Below are positions 1-6,044 of a stretch of 6,122 nucleotides of DNA, in pieces. The notes beneath the pieces were generated by a model. The model saw only the letters and a list, made by a program, of their open reading frames with translations, did no database searches and had not been told where the DNA came from. A program made the translations under genes and the position numbers. The stretch's first letter is position 1. Every line of letters starts with the position of its first letter. Source of the DNA: Actinomycetes bacterium (GTDB taxonomy: Bacteria > Actinomycetota > Actinomycetes > JAHEKZ01); assembly GCA_027117675.1 (NCBI GenBank), contig JAJAYM010000333.1:1-6122 (forward strand). The letters are read 5' to 3'.

Positions 1-272
1 CCATCCAGATCGCGCTCCGCACGACCGCGGGCACGGTCGTGCTGTCCGTCGACGATGACGGGCCCGGCATCCCCGCGAAGGATCGGGGTCGGGTCACGGA
101 ACGTTTTGTCCGCCTGGAGGAGCATCGCAGTCGGTCCCAAGGGGGAGCCGGCCTAGGATTGTCAATTGTCACCGAGATCGCGCGGGGGCACGGTGGGACG
201 CTCACAGTTGAGTCGAGCGACCTCGGAGGCGCCAGTGTCGTGGTGACGCTACCGAACAACGAAGTGGCTTAG
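1..272 (+). CDS. Sensor histidine kinase, C-terminal ATP-binding part (5' end outside window)
   Basis: The reading frame is open from the left edge (first full codon at base 3) and gives 89 residues ending at TAG 270-272. The fragment is the end of a HATPase_c domain. It has a G1 box DDDGPGIP, an F-box region ERFVRLE and a G2 box GGAGLGLSIV, followed by the usual final strands (GGTLTVES and GASVVVTLP). These segments bind ATP and the lid that covers it, so the complete protein should autophosphorylate a histidine and pass the phosphate to a response regulator. The sensor region, HAMP and H-box lie outside the window, so the signal and the membrane topology are unknown. The gene is convergent with the OmpR-type regulator next to it and the stop codons overlap by 4 bp. 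That regulator is the likely partner, by proximity only. Confidence 0.92.
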   Translation, partial: IQIALRTTAGTVVLSVDDDGPGIPAKDRGRVTERFVRLEEHRSRSQGGAGLGLSIVTEIARGHGGTLTVESSDLGGASVVVTLPNNEVA

Positions 273-943
273 CTCTTGTCATCGATCCGGTATCCGAAAC
301 CCCGCACGGTTTGGATGGACTTACGGTCGAAGGGTGTGTCGAGCTTTCGCCGTAGATACCCGATGTAGACCTCAACCACATTGGCGGGTCCCTCGTAGGC
401 AGAGTCCCAGACGTTGTCCAGGATCTCCGATTTCGTGACCACCTCACCTTTGTGCCTAAGGAGGTACTCGAGCAACCCGAACTCCCGTGGTGTCAGCACG
501 ATCGACACTTCACCGCGCGCCACTGCATGACTCACCGGATCGAGTGTCAGATCGCCCGCCGAAAGAACCGCTGGGCGTTCGGGCGCCCCCCGACGCAACA
601 AAGCCCTCAGCCGAGCCACGAGAACTACGAAGCTGAAGGGTTTGGTCAGGTAGTCGTCAGCACCCAGATCCAAGGCGTCTGCTTGGTCGTACTCTCCGTC
701 TTTAGCTGTCAGCATGAGGACCGGCATCCAGACGCCCTTGGCGCGTAGTTGTTCAACGACTCGATACCCGTTGAGCTTGGGAAGCATCAGATCCAAGACA
801 ATCACGTCGTAGGCATTCTCGGTGGCGGCCCAAAGGGCTTCTTCGCCGTCATGCACGACATCGACGACAAACCCCTCGGCTGCGAGACCGCGTTGAACGG
901 TCTCCGCGAGGCGAACTTCGTCATCGACCACCAGCACGCGCAA
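269..943 (-). CDS. OmpR/PhoB-family response regulator (receiver plus winged-helix DNA-binding domain)
   Basis: Numbered from the TTG start chosen here the protein has 224 aa, normal for the OmpR family. The receiver domain (about 1-115) has the acidic pair D7/D8, the phosphoacceptor D51 in VLDLMLP, the switch T79 in LMLTA, aromatic Y98 and K101 in LTKPF. The winged-helix effector (about 127-221) shows LTPREFGLLEYLL, the recognition-helix region NVVEVYIGYLRRKLD and the closing wing TVRGFGYRI. It should act as a cytoplasmic transcription factor that dimerises on direct repeats when phosphorylated. The frame stays open upstream to ATG codons at 997 and 1060, but these add an unconserved 18- or 39-residue tail. 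TTG 941-943 places the usual MRVLVVDDE opening directly at the start and has AGAGGAAG six bases upstream. The gene is transcribed away from the ABC operon, with a repeat-rich control region between them, and towards the kinase. The family is certain; the exact start is not. Confidence 0.95.
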   Translation of the reverse strand: MRVLVVDDEVRLAETVQRGLAAEGFVVDVVHDGEEALWAATENAYDVIVLDLMLPKLNGYRVVEQLRAKGVWMPVLMLTAKDGEYDQADALDLGADDYLTKPFSFVVLVARLRALLRRGAPERPAVLSAGDLTLDPVSHAVARGEVSIVLTPREFGLLEYLLRHKGEVVTKSEILDNVWDSAYEGPANVVEVYIGYLRRKLDTPFDRKSIQTVRGFGYRIDDKS

Positions 944-949
944 CCTGAA

Positions 950-957
950 CTTCCTCT
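950..957 (-). promoter_or_regulatory. Ribosome binding site supporting the TTG start of the response regulator
   Basis: On the minus strand AGAGGAAG lies six bases before TTG 943-941. It is the best purine-rich site near any candidate start of this gene; the ATG codons at 997 and 1060 have only weak matches. Confidence 0.6.
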
Positions 958-1004
958 CATCTGAACGTCTGGCTCCGGCGCTCCTGGCAGTTTGCATCGG
1001 CTCG

Positions 1005-1068
1005 CCTGAGAAGACGCTGAGGATCGCCTGGCGCTCCGCCCATCCGCTCTCAGCAACCACTCAGCGAC
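1005..1068. promoter_or_regulatory. Candidate OmpR-type operator: two opposed pairs of 11-bp-period CTCAGC repeats
   Basis: On the + strand CTCAGCAAC (1049-1057) and CTCAGCGAC (1060-1068) are direct repeats with an 11-bp period, matching at 8 of 9 bases. On the - strand CTCAGC (1021-1016) and CTCAGG (1010-1005) form a second pair with the same 11-bp period. The pairs point away from each other, each towards one of the two divergent genes. OmpR-family dimers typically bind tandem repeats spaced 10-11 bp, and such regulators often control their own gene and a divergent neighbour. The site lies in the 191-bp gap between the response regulator (start 943) and the ABC operon (start 1135). I infer that this regulator binds here. 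No convincing -35/-10 pair was found in the gap. Confidence 0.5.
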
Positions 1069-1120
1069 GACGACCTACCGTCGGCGCCGGCCCGAAGTAA
1101 GAAGCGGCCCGCCGCCTACC

Positions 1121-1126
1121 GAAGGA
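1121..1126 (+). promoter_or_regulatory. Ribosome binding site deciding the ATPase start
   Basis: GAAGGA lies eight bases before ATG 1135. An in-frame ATG at 1126 overlaps this motif and has no site of its own at proper distance, so 1135 is the better start. Confidence 0.65.
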
Positions 1127-1134
1127 TGAGACCG

Positions 1135-1869
1135 ATGGAAGAGCCCGCCGTCGAGATGCAGGGAGTGAGCCATCGCTACGGCTCGGCACCGGTGCTTCGA
1201 GAGATCGACCTGACGATAGAGCATGGCGAGATCTTCAGGTTCCTTGGACACAACGGAGCTGGCAAGACCACAGCCATCAACATTCTCACGACCCTCCTCG
1301 TCCCGTCGGCCGGGAACGCTCGGGTCTGCGGGCACGATGTGATTGCCGATCGAAGCAAGGTCACTGAGCGCATCGGGTATCTCCCGTCGGACGTGCGTCT
1401 CTACGACCATATGACTGCCTCGGAGAATTTGGAGTTCTTCGCGAAGCTCTCAGGGGTTTCCGACCCGCGCAGGGCCGCCGCCGAGACACTGGACTACCTC
1501 GACAGTTCTGAGCTCGGCCCTCGCCGAATGAGCACGTTCTCGACGGGGATGCGGCAGCGGATCGGGATCGCCCAGGCCATTGTCCATCAACCCTCCGTGC
1601 TCTTCTTGGATGAGCCGACTTCTGGCCTGGATCCCAGCGGAGTGCGGCAGCTCCGCGAAACCATTTTTCGTCTTAACCGTGAGCTTGGCATGACCGTGTT
1701 CATGAACACCCACTTGCTGAGCGAGGTTGCCCGTGTGTGCACAACCATCGGGGTCCTCAACCACGGAGAGCTGATCTACAAGGACTCCATGGCGGCTACC
1801 AACGAGCGCTTCCCCAACGAAGCCTCGCTGGAGGACATCTACGAGCGTATGGAAGGACACCCCTCATGA
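1135..1869 (+). CDS. ABC transporter ATP-binding protein, ABC-2 exporter type
   Basis: This 244-aa cytoplasmic ATPase supplies the energy for the two permeases downstream. In order it has Walker A GHNGAGKT (38-45), the region after it IGYLPSD (80-86), the signature FSTGMRQR (135-142), Walker B VLFLDEP (155-161, with D159 and catalytic E160), D-loop GLDP (164-167) and switch H193 in NTHLLSEV. The C-terminus SLEDIYERM (231-239) is the usual SLED-type ending of CcmA/NosF-like export ATPases. Two details are atypical: the Q-loop position carries Ser85 where Gln or Glu is common, and Arg35 stands where Gly is usual in the strand just before Walker A (FRFLG). Neither removes a catalytic residue. 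The stop overlaps the next start as ATGA (1866-1869), so the genes should be translationally coupled. The substrate is unknown. Confidence 0.96.
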   Translation: MEEPAVEMQGVSHRYGSAPVLREIDLTIEHGEIFRFLGHNGAGKTTAINILTTLLVPSAGNARVCGHDVIADRSKVTERIGYLPSDVRLYDHMTASENLEFFAKLSGVSDPRRAAAETLDYLDSSELGPRRMSTFSTGMRQRIGIAQAIVHQPSVLFLDEPTSGLDPSGVRQLRETIFRLNRELGMTVFMNTHLLSEVARVCTTIGVLNHGELIYKDSMAATNERFPNEASLEDIYERMEGHPS

Positions 1870-2783
1870 CTCGCGCCATCGCCGCACAACTCGTGCTCTC
1901 GCTGCGGCGTCAGCGCACCTTTCTGGCACTACTAGTGACTTTGCTCGTCATGACCGCCCTTGCCGGCGTAATCGGCTGGATCAGCCACCGCACCATCATC
2001 AAGGTCTATGACCAAGCAGTCACCCTGCTCGCGACAACGGGAACGCCGGCCCCTCCGAACCCCTTCGACACCAAGCCAACCCTTGCGTTGTTATCGAACA
2101 TGGTCATCTACATTCCCCTGATCGGGGCTCTCATGGCACTCGTCCTTGGTCATCTCAGCATGGCCGATGACCAGTCCAGTGGCATCGGCCGGCTGATCTT
2201 CTCGCGCCAGGTCACCAGGCGCAGCTACGTCACCGGCAAGATGCTCGGCGCCCTCACAGTTCTGACCGTCATCATGGCAGCAAGTTTGCTGGTTAGCGTG
2301 GCATCGCTGCTCATCGTGAATGGCACCGTCTTGTCGGCATCGGACTTCGGCCGACTTGTGCTGTTCTACGTCATCTCGCTGCTCTACCTCACAGCGTTTG
2401 CTCTCATCGGGATGGTCACCGTACTACTGACTCGGCGCCGCTCGATGGGCCTGCTGTTGGCGCTGGGGGTCTGGCTCGTACTCACTTTCGCAATCCCGCA
2501 GTTCACCTCCGGGCTGCGTCCCACGGCGTCGCTCAACCCCATCACCGACCCGGTCAGCACAAGTCAAACCTTCTTCGACGTCACAGCAAAGGCGCGCCCA
2601 CTCTCGGTGAGCGAGCAGTACAAAGAGGCAAGCACCCGTGTTCTTGAGATCGGGAGTCCGGAGTCCGCGTTAGCGACCTCGTGGCGGGTGCTGCCCATCG
2701 GCTGTCTCGTCCTCGTAATGGCGGCACTTACTGCTCTGCTCGTCAGCAGGCACGACTACTCCAGGAGCAGCGTCAATGAGTAG
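1866..2783 (+). CDS. ABC-2 type transporter permease, first of a paralogous pair
   Basis: This 305-aa integral membrane protein has about six predicted helices, near residues 18-39, 78-97, 126-152, 163-188, 194-211 and 275-293. A loop of about 60 residues lies between helices 5 and 6, a layout seen in NosY/GldF-like ABC-2 permeases. The cytoplasmic stretch after helix 2 (IFSRQVTRRSYVTGKMLGAL, 111-130) and the helix-5 motif LALGVWLVLTFAIPQ both recur in altered form in the next gene, so the two permeases are probably old duplicates that form a heterodimer. ATG 1866 was chosen because GGAAGGA (1851-1857) lies eight bases upstream and the start overlaps the ATPase stop. The frame is open further left, but the extra N-terminal sequence is hydrophilic and reads inside the ATPase gene. 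The substrate and direction of transport are not shown; export is the family norm. Confidence 0.93.
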   Translation: MTRAIAAQLVLSLRRQRTFLALLVTLLVMTALAGVIGWISHRTIIKVYDQAVTLLATTGTPAPPNPFDTKPTLALLSNMVIYIPLIGALMALVLGHLSMADDQSSGIGRLIFSRQVTRRSYVTGKMLGALTVLTVIMAASLLVSVASLLIVNGTVLSASDFGRLVLFYVISLLYLTAFALIGMVTVLLTRRRSMGLLLALGVWLVLTFAIPQFTSGLRPTASLNPITDPVSTSQTFFDVTAKARPLSVSEQYKEASTRVLEIGSPESALATSWRVLPIGCLVLVMAALTALLVSRHDYSRSSVNE

Positions 2784-3762
2784 CCCACGGTCCCGCGTCA
2801 CAACACTGGCCCGCCACGAGTACCGAGCGGCCGTGCGCAGCCGGGCACTGGTCTCACTGATAGCGATTCTGGCCATCGTCACCTTCGTGTCGATCTATAT
2901 CGCGGCGATTGCGTATCGAAGCGCGCTAGCGGACTACGAGGTGTACGTCGCTGCGGCGCAGGCCGGGGGTGTGCAAATAATCGCTCCCTCCCCCTTGAGA
3001 CTGCTCTCTCTCCTTCGTGGTGCTATCGAGTACATCGAGATCGTCGGCGCCATCATCGCAATAACGTTGGGCTACCTCACCGTTTCGCGCGAACGCGCCA
3101 ACCGAACCCTGCCGCTTCTCCGCTCACGACCAGTGACCTCCGGCGAGCTCGCGACCGGAAGCGCGCTTGGTGCGCTTGGCATCATCAGCACGCTGGTCCT
3201 GGTTACGGGAATCGTCGCGCTGTTGTGCCTGGGTCTCATCGGAAACAGCTGGGCTACCCCGTACGAAGTGTTCAAGGTCGGCTTGGTCGGCATTGCCTCC
3301 GTTCTCTACATGTTCGTCTTCTACAGCCTTGGAGCGCTGATAACCGCACGCACCAGGGTTGCCGCCAACGGACTGCTGATCGCTCTCGGCATCTGGCTCC
3401 TGGTCGCGCTGATCTTGCCCCAGATTGGTGACACTCTCGATGCTGACAATCAGATACCTGGCGGCCTCTTTTCAGCCCTTGCGGTGGACAAAGCCCAGGA
3501 GACCGAGATCCTGACGCACTTCGGCACCTACGAGTTCGTTCGAACGGGAATCGAAGAACTGTCGTTCGCCAAGCACTACGAGCGATTCGCCTTCGCGATG
3601 AGTGACGTTCAGGACAAGTACCAAGGTTTCACTCTTGCGCAACTCGCACGAGAGAAGTGGCACGACATCGTCTGGATGTTCGTCTACGCGGTCGCACTCG
3701 GCTACGGACTGTGGCGCGGTTTCCGGCGCCAGCCCGCACTACCTCAAGGAGAAAAGTCATGA
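2776..3762 (+). CDS. ABC-2 type transporter permease, second of a paralogous pair
   Basis: This 328-aa membrane protein has six likely helices, near 25-47, 84-104, 130-155, 166-190, 198-216 and 297-314. The loop between helices 5 and 6 (about 217-296) is longer than in the first permease, rich in charged and aromatic residues, and should lie outside the membrane. RSRPVTSGELATGSALGAL (116-134) and LIALGIWLLVALILPQ (201-216) match the corresponding segments of the upstream permease. The start ATG 2776 overlaps the preceding gene by 8 bp and has AGGAG at 2763-2767, eight bases upstream. It probably pairs with the first permease over a dimer of the ATPase. The C-terminus (RRQPALPQGEKS) is a short cytoplasmic tail. 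Its larger outer loop could be the part that meets the lipoprotein encoded next; that is inference. Confidence 0.93.
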   Translation: MSSPRSRVTTLARHEYRAAVRSRALVSLIAILAIVTFVSIYIAAIAYRSALADYEVYVAAAQAGGVQIIAPSPLRLLSLLRGAIEYIEIVGAIIAITLGYLTVSRERANRTLPLLRSRPVTSGELATGSALGALGIISTLVLVTGIVALLCLGLIGNSWATPYEVFKVGLVGIASVLYMFVFYSLGALITARTRVAANGLLIALGIWLLVALILPQIGDTLDADNQIPGGLFSALAVDKAQETEILTHFGTYEFVRTGIEELSFAKHYERFAFAMSDVQDKYQGFTLAQLAREKWHDIVWMFVYAVALGYGLWRGFRRQPALPQGEKS

Positions 3763-4370
3763 TCATCAGCCATCCCATCACAGCGTTGATCCGCTTCGGC
3801 GCAGCCCTTACCGTCGCCGGCATCGCCCTCTCCGGCTGCAGCAGCAGCCCCACCCCGGCGGCTACCCCAACAGGATCCACAAGCAACGCCGGTGGAAACC
3901 CAACCGCGGTCACCACCGACAGCTCCCAGGTACTGCCAGTGCAGAGCAACCCCATCAAGAATGACGCCACCGCTCAGACGCTGAAGATCGACTCAGTTCT
4001 TGTAGAGAACAATGTCAATCCCAGCGATGGAAGCGCGGTCGACGATCACCTGGAGATCGCACTCTCGAATACCGGGTCCAAGACCCTCACCGGCTTTGAG
4101 ATCTTCTACACGTTCACCGACCCCACGGCCAAAACGTCGGAAAGCTACTACGCGCAATTGCCGCCGTCATTCACGATTTCAACAGGGGAAGCACGTGTCG
4201 CCCACTTCGACAACACCGGCGAACCCGATCACTTTCCGAGCAACAAGTACAGCCTCTACGCAACCTCCAAGAACGGACTTGACGTCAGCGTCACCGTCAG
4301 CGCCGCGGGTGCCGCTGAACAGACAGCGACCGTCAAGAAGGACCCCGGCGGCGACGAGCAGGCCGACTGA
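3759..4370 (+). CDS. Secreted lipoprotein of unknown family, last gene of the ABC operon
   Basis: This 203-aa protein has a type II signal peptide: a short N-terminus with Arg12, a hydrophobic core (13-23) and lipobox LSGC with the acylated Cys27. A Ser/Thr/Pro/Ala/Gly-rich low-complexity linker follows to about residue 60. The rest (about 70-190) looks like a single beta-rich domain, with HLEIALSNTGSKTLTGFEIFYTF and later GEARVAHFDNTG resembling Ig-like or FxLYD-type sandwich folds. I do not recognise a named family. A charged tail KKDPGGDEQAD ends it. After processing it should be anchored to the outer face of the membrane. The start ATG 3759 overlaps the permease stop as ATGA and has AAGGAGAA at 3746-3753, so it is coupled to the transporter. 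A role as sensor, ligand binder or accessory subunit of the exporter is inferred from position. No catalytic motif is visible. Confidence 0.92.
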   Translation: MIISHPITALIRFGAALTVAGIALSGCSSSPTPAATPTGSTSNAGGNPTAVTTDSSQVLPVQSNPIKNDATAQTLKIDSVLVENNVNPSDGSAVDDHLEIALSNTGSKTLTGFEIFYTFTDPTAKTSESYYAQLPPSFTISTGEARVAHFDNTGEPDHFPSNKYSLYATSKNGLDVSVTVSAAGAAEQTATVKKDPGGDEQAD

Positions 4371-4556
4371 CATGCGAAATCAGTGATACTTCGGCAACTC
4401 TCCATGCGCCGGCTCCAAGGTCCGGGTTTGCTGCAGGTTCAGTTGACGGCATGATCTGCCCGACCTCTCGGTTACCTGTTTGGCTCTAAACTTCAGGATG
4501 CCGAACCCAGTTCAAGCTGGCGCCGTTGCAGACCAAGTCAGCGGGCCGGACCTTAC
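4371..4556. other. Gene-free gap between convergent lipoprotein and integrase genes
   Basis: These 186 bp separate the ABC operon from the integrase, which faces it. No open frame with a ribosome binding site and no tRNA-like fold was found. Only weak hairpins are present, for example ACTGA (4366-4370) with TCAGT (4380-4384), and none has a U-run, so a terminator for either gene cannot be called. A spaced 9-bp inverted repeat inside the gap is listed separately. The junction between older DNA and the integrase-bearing element could lie here if the element is small. Confidence 0.6.
4417..4554. repeat. Perfect 9-bp inverted repeat 120 bp apart
   Basis: AAGGTCCGG (4417-4425) and CCGGACCTT (4546-4554) are exact reverse complements and do not extend further on either side. 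They frame most of the gap before the integrase stop. No transposase and no target duplication accompany them, so chance or a remnant is more likely than an active element. Confidence 0.3.
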
Positions 4557-5903
4557 TCACTCGCCGATCATCCTTTGAGCGAGCGCCGCCGTCAGTTGGG
4601 CGTCGCGTCCGCTCCGGGCGTGCAGGTAGACCATCGCGGCGGCTGGAGTTGCGTGGCCGAGGCGGGCCATCAGCTCGGGAAGGGTCGCGCCGGCTTCGGC
4701 AGCAAACACCTGGGCGACGTGACGCAGGTCGTGCAACCGAACCTGCGGGACACCGGCCTTGAAGCAGGCCCGCCGCCAGGTCGCGCCGAGGTTCGACCGT
4801 GCCGGGGTGGTGCCGGTGCCAGTCGAGAACACCAACGCGGCAGGCTCGACCGACACGAACTGTTCGAGGTGCTCCCCAAGCGCCACGGCGAGCGGGTCCG
4901 GCAAGACGACCGCCCGCACCGATGACGCGGTCTTCGGGACAGCAACGCGGACCTGCCCAGAGTCCGCGCGGCGCACTGCTTTGCGCACCATGACCCGCGC
5001 GGGCTTCTCATCGAGGTCGACGTCAGCGCGGGTCAGGGCGAGGAGTTCACCTTGACGCAGCCCCGACCACGCCGCCATCAACACCAACACCCGATATCTC
5101 GGCGGCATCGTCGCCGCCGCGTCCGCCACCTGCACCGACGACAACAGCCGCTCCGCCACCGGCCGGGATCGCCCCACCGCACGCCGTGGTGTCGCCGTGC
5201 CGCGGATCGTGCACGGATTGCTCGCCAGCAGCCCATCAGTCACCGCGGTGCTCATCGCGGCCCCGGGCAAACGGTAAGCCTGCGCCTGCCGGGTCGCACC
5301 GTCACGCACCGACGCCACACTGCCCGTCCGACCTCGAGCGGCCAGAGCAGCCCGCCGGTGTTCGGCGTCGGCGGCCAGGCGCTCACCGAGTTGATGGTGC
5401 CAAAGCCGCACCGAAGCCGCCGTCAACGAACCAACACCGGCCCTGCCCAACGTCGGAGTAATACACGTCTGCAACAACCCCCGGTACAGCTCCTTCGTCG
5501 ACTCCCGTGCGTTCGGGTGCTCGACGATCCACTGTTCCACGTAGGCGCTAACCGACGGCGACGCCGACCGTTTGAGCGGTGCTTTCCAAGCCCCGCGGAC
5601 CAGGTCCGCGTGCTGAACATCGACCCATAGTGATGCATCCGTGCGAGAGGTGAACGTTGTCGGCGCGGACAAGTACTTCCCGTCTGGGCCTACCACCCGG
5701 GCCCGGAACCGACCCGACGGCAACCGCTCCACCGAGCCGAACACACGACGTGACCGCCGGCGACGCCGCGACGTCGGCGGGCCATCCCCCACGACCGGGA
5801 CGCCTTGAACTGAAAGCTGGGCATGCGCGACCCGCCCCTCCTCATCGTCGCGAGCAGGCTCGTTCGCGTCTTCATTGATGACGAAAAAGCTGGGGTTCGA
5901 CAT
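4557..5903 (-). CDS. int: Tyrosine recombinase / phage-type integrase
   Basis: This 448-aa site-specific recombinase should insert and excise DNA between attP and attB. Numbered from ATG 5903, a basic stretch (RRRRRSRR, about 46-53) precedes an AP2-like arm-binding domain (about 56-106, with RLPSGRFRARVVGPDGKY). A SAM-like core-binding domain follows (about 117-173), then the catalytic domain. All six active-site residues are visible: R283 in SGLRQGELLAL, K324 in VPKTASSVR, H391 and R394 in LHDLRH, H417 in LGH and the nucleophile Y426 in MVYLHA. Length and order fit actinobacterial phage and ICE integrases. ATG 5903 has AGGAGG eight bases upstream; the frame extends to 5999 but that extension has no such site. 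The gene starts about 140 bp from a tRNA-Gly 3' fragment that is probably its attachment site. No excisionase gene is visible. It appears more GC-rich than the ABC genes. Confidence 0.96.
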   Translation of the reverse strand: MSNPSFFVINEDANEPARDDEEGRVAHAQLSVQGVPVVGDGPPTSRRRRRSRRVFGSVERLPSGRFRARVVGPDGKYLSAPTTFTSRTDASLWVDVQHADLVRGAWKAPLKRSASPSVSAYVEQWIVEHPNARESTKELYRGLLQTCITPTLGRAGVGSLTAASVRLWHHQLGERLAADAEHRRAALAARGRTGSVASVRDGATRQAQAYRLPGAAMSTAVTDGLLASNPCTIRGTATPRRAVGRSRPVAERLLSSVQVADAAATMPPRYRVLVLMAAWSGLRQGELLALTRADVDLDEKPARVMVRKAVRRADSGQVRVAVPKTASSVRAVVLPDPLAVALGEHLEQFVSVEPAALVFSTGTGTTPARSNLGATWRRACFKAGVPQVRLHDLRHVAQVFAAEAGATLPELMARLGHATPAAAMVYLHARSGRDAQLTAALAQRMIGE

Positions 5904-5911
5904 GGGGTTGT

Positions 5912-5917
5912 CCTCCT
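5912..5917 (-). promoter_or_regulatory. Consensus ribosome binding site of the integrase
   Basis: On the minus strand a full AGGAGG stands eight bases before ATG 5903. It fixes the integrase start and rules against the 32-residue longer reading from 5999. Confidence 0.85.
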
Positions 5918-5968
5918 GAGTGCGGTGAGTGACCGTGACAGACCCCTGCGCATTGCACGAGGTCTCCA

Positions 5969-5996
5969 CTAATAGGTGTGCACAGCACCCCCCCAA
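5969..5996 (-). promoter_or_regulatory. Weak candidate promoter of the integrase
   Basis: On the minus strand TTGGGG (5996-5991) and TATTAG (5974-5969) are 16 bases apart, about 65 bp before the integrase start. They match 3 of 6 and 4 of 6 consensus bases. It is the best pair I found between the att site and the gene, but it is a weak match. Confidence 0.22.
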
Positions 5997-6044
5997 CACC
6001 CGGCGTGCAGGTCAACGACTCGAGCTCGACCGGGCCAGCCCCGC

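Noticed and set aside
452..964. Plus-strand open frames of 98 and 71 codons opposite the response regulator
   Set aside because: They are antisense to conserved receiver and DNA-binding motifs and have no recognisable domain.
1737..1865. First permease starting at 1737
   Set aside because: The added 43 residues are hydrophilic and are an out-of-frame reading of the ATPase gene. ATG 1866 has a good ribosome binding site and the typical ATGA overlap.
3657..3758. Lipoprotein starting at 3657
   Set aside because: The extension is Arg-rich, lies inside the second permease, and would bury the signal peptide that begins properly at 3759.
4362..4395. Possible terminator hairpin after the lipoprotein (GCCG and ACTGA with TCAGT and CGGC)
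   Set aside because: The stem is interrupted by a seven-base bulge, begins inside the coding sequence and is not followed by a U-run.
4505..4530. Possible second att remnant (TTCAAGCTGG resembling TTCCAAGCTGG of the att core)
   Set aside because: Only CAAGCTGG is shared exactly and no T-arm or acceptor strand follows, so chance is the simpler reading.
5052..5630. 192-codon plus-strand open frame opposite the integrase
   Set aside because: It is a shadow frame of a GC-rich gene: Arg/Pro/His-rich low-complexity translation, no domain, and fully antisense to the conserved integrase.
5904..5999. Integrase extended to an upstream ATG at 5999
   Set aside because: The 32 extra residues look non-conserved and Cys-rich, there is no comparable ribosome binding site there, and AGGAGG sits at the right distance from ATG 5903.
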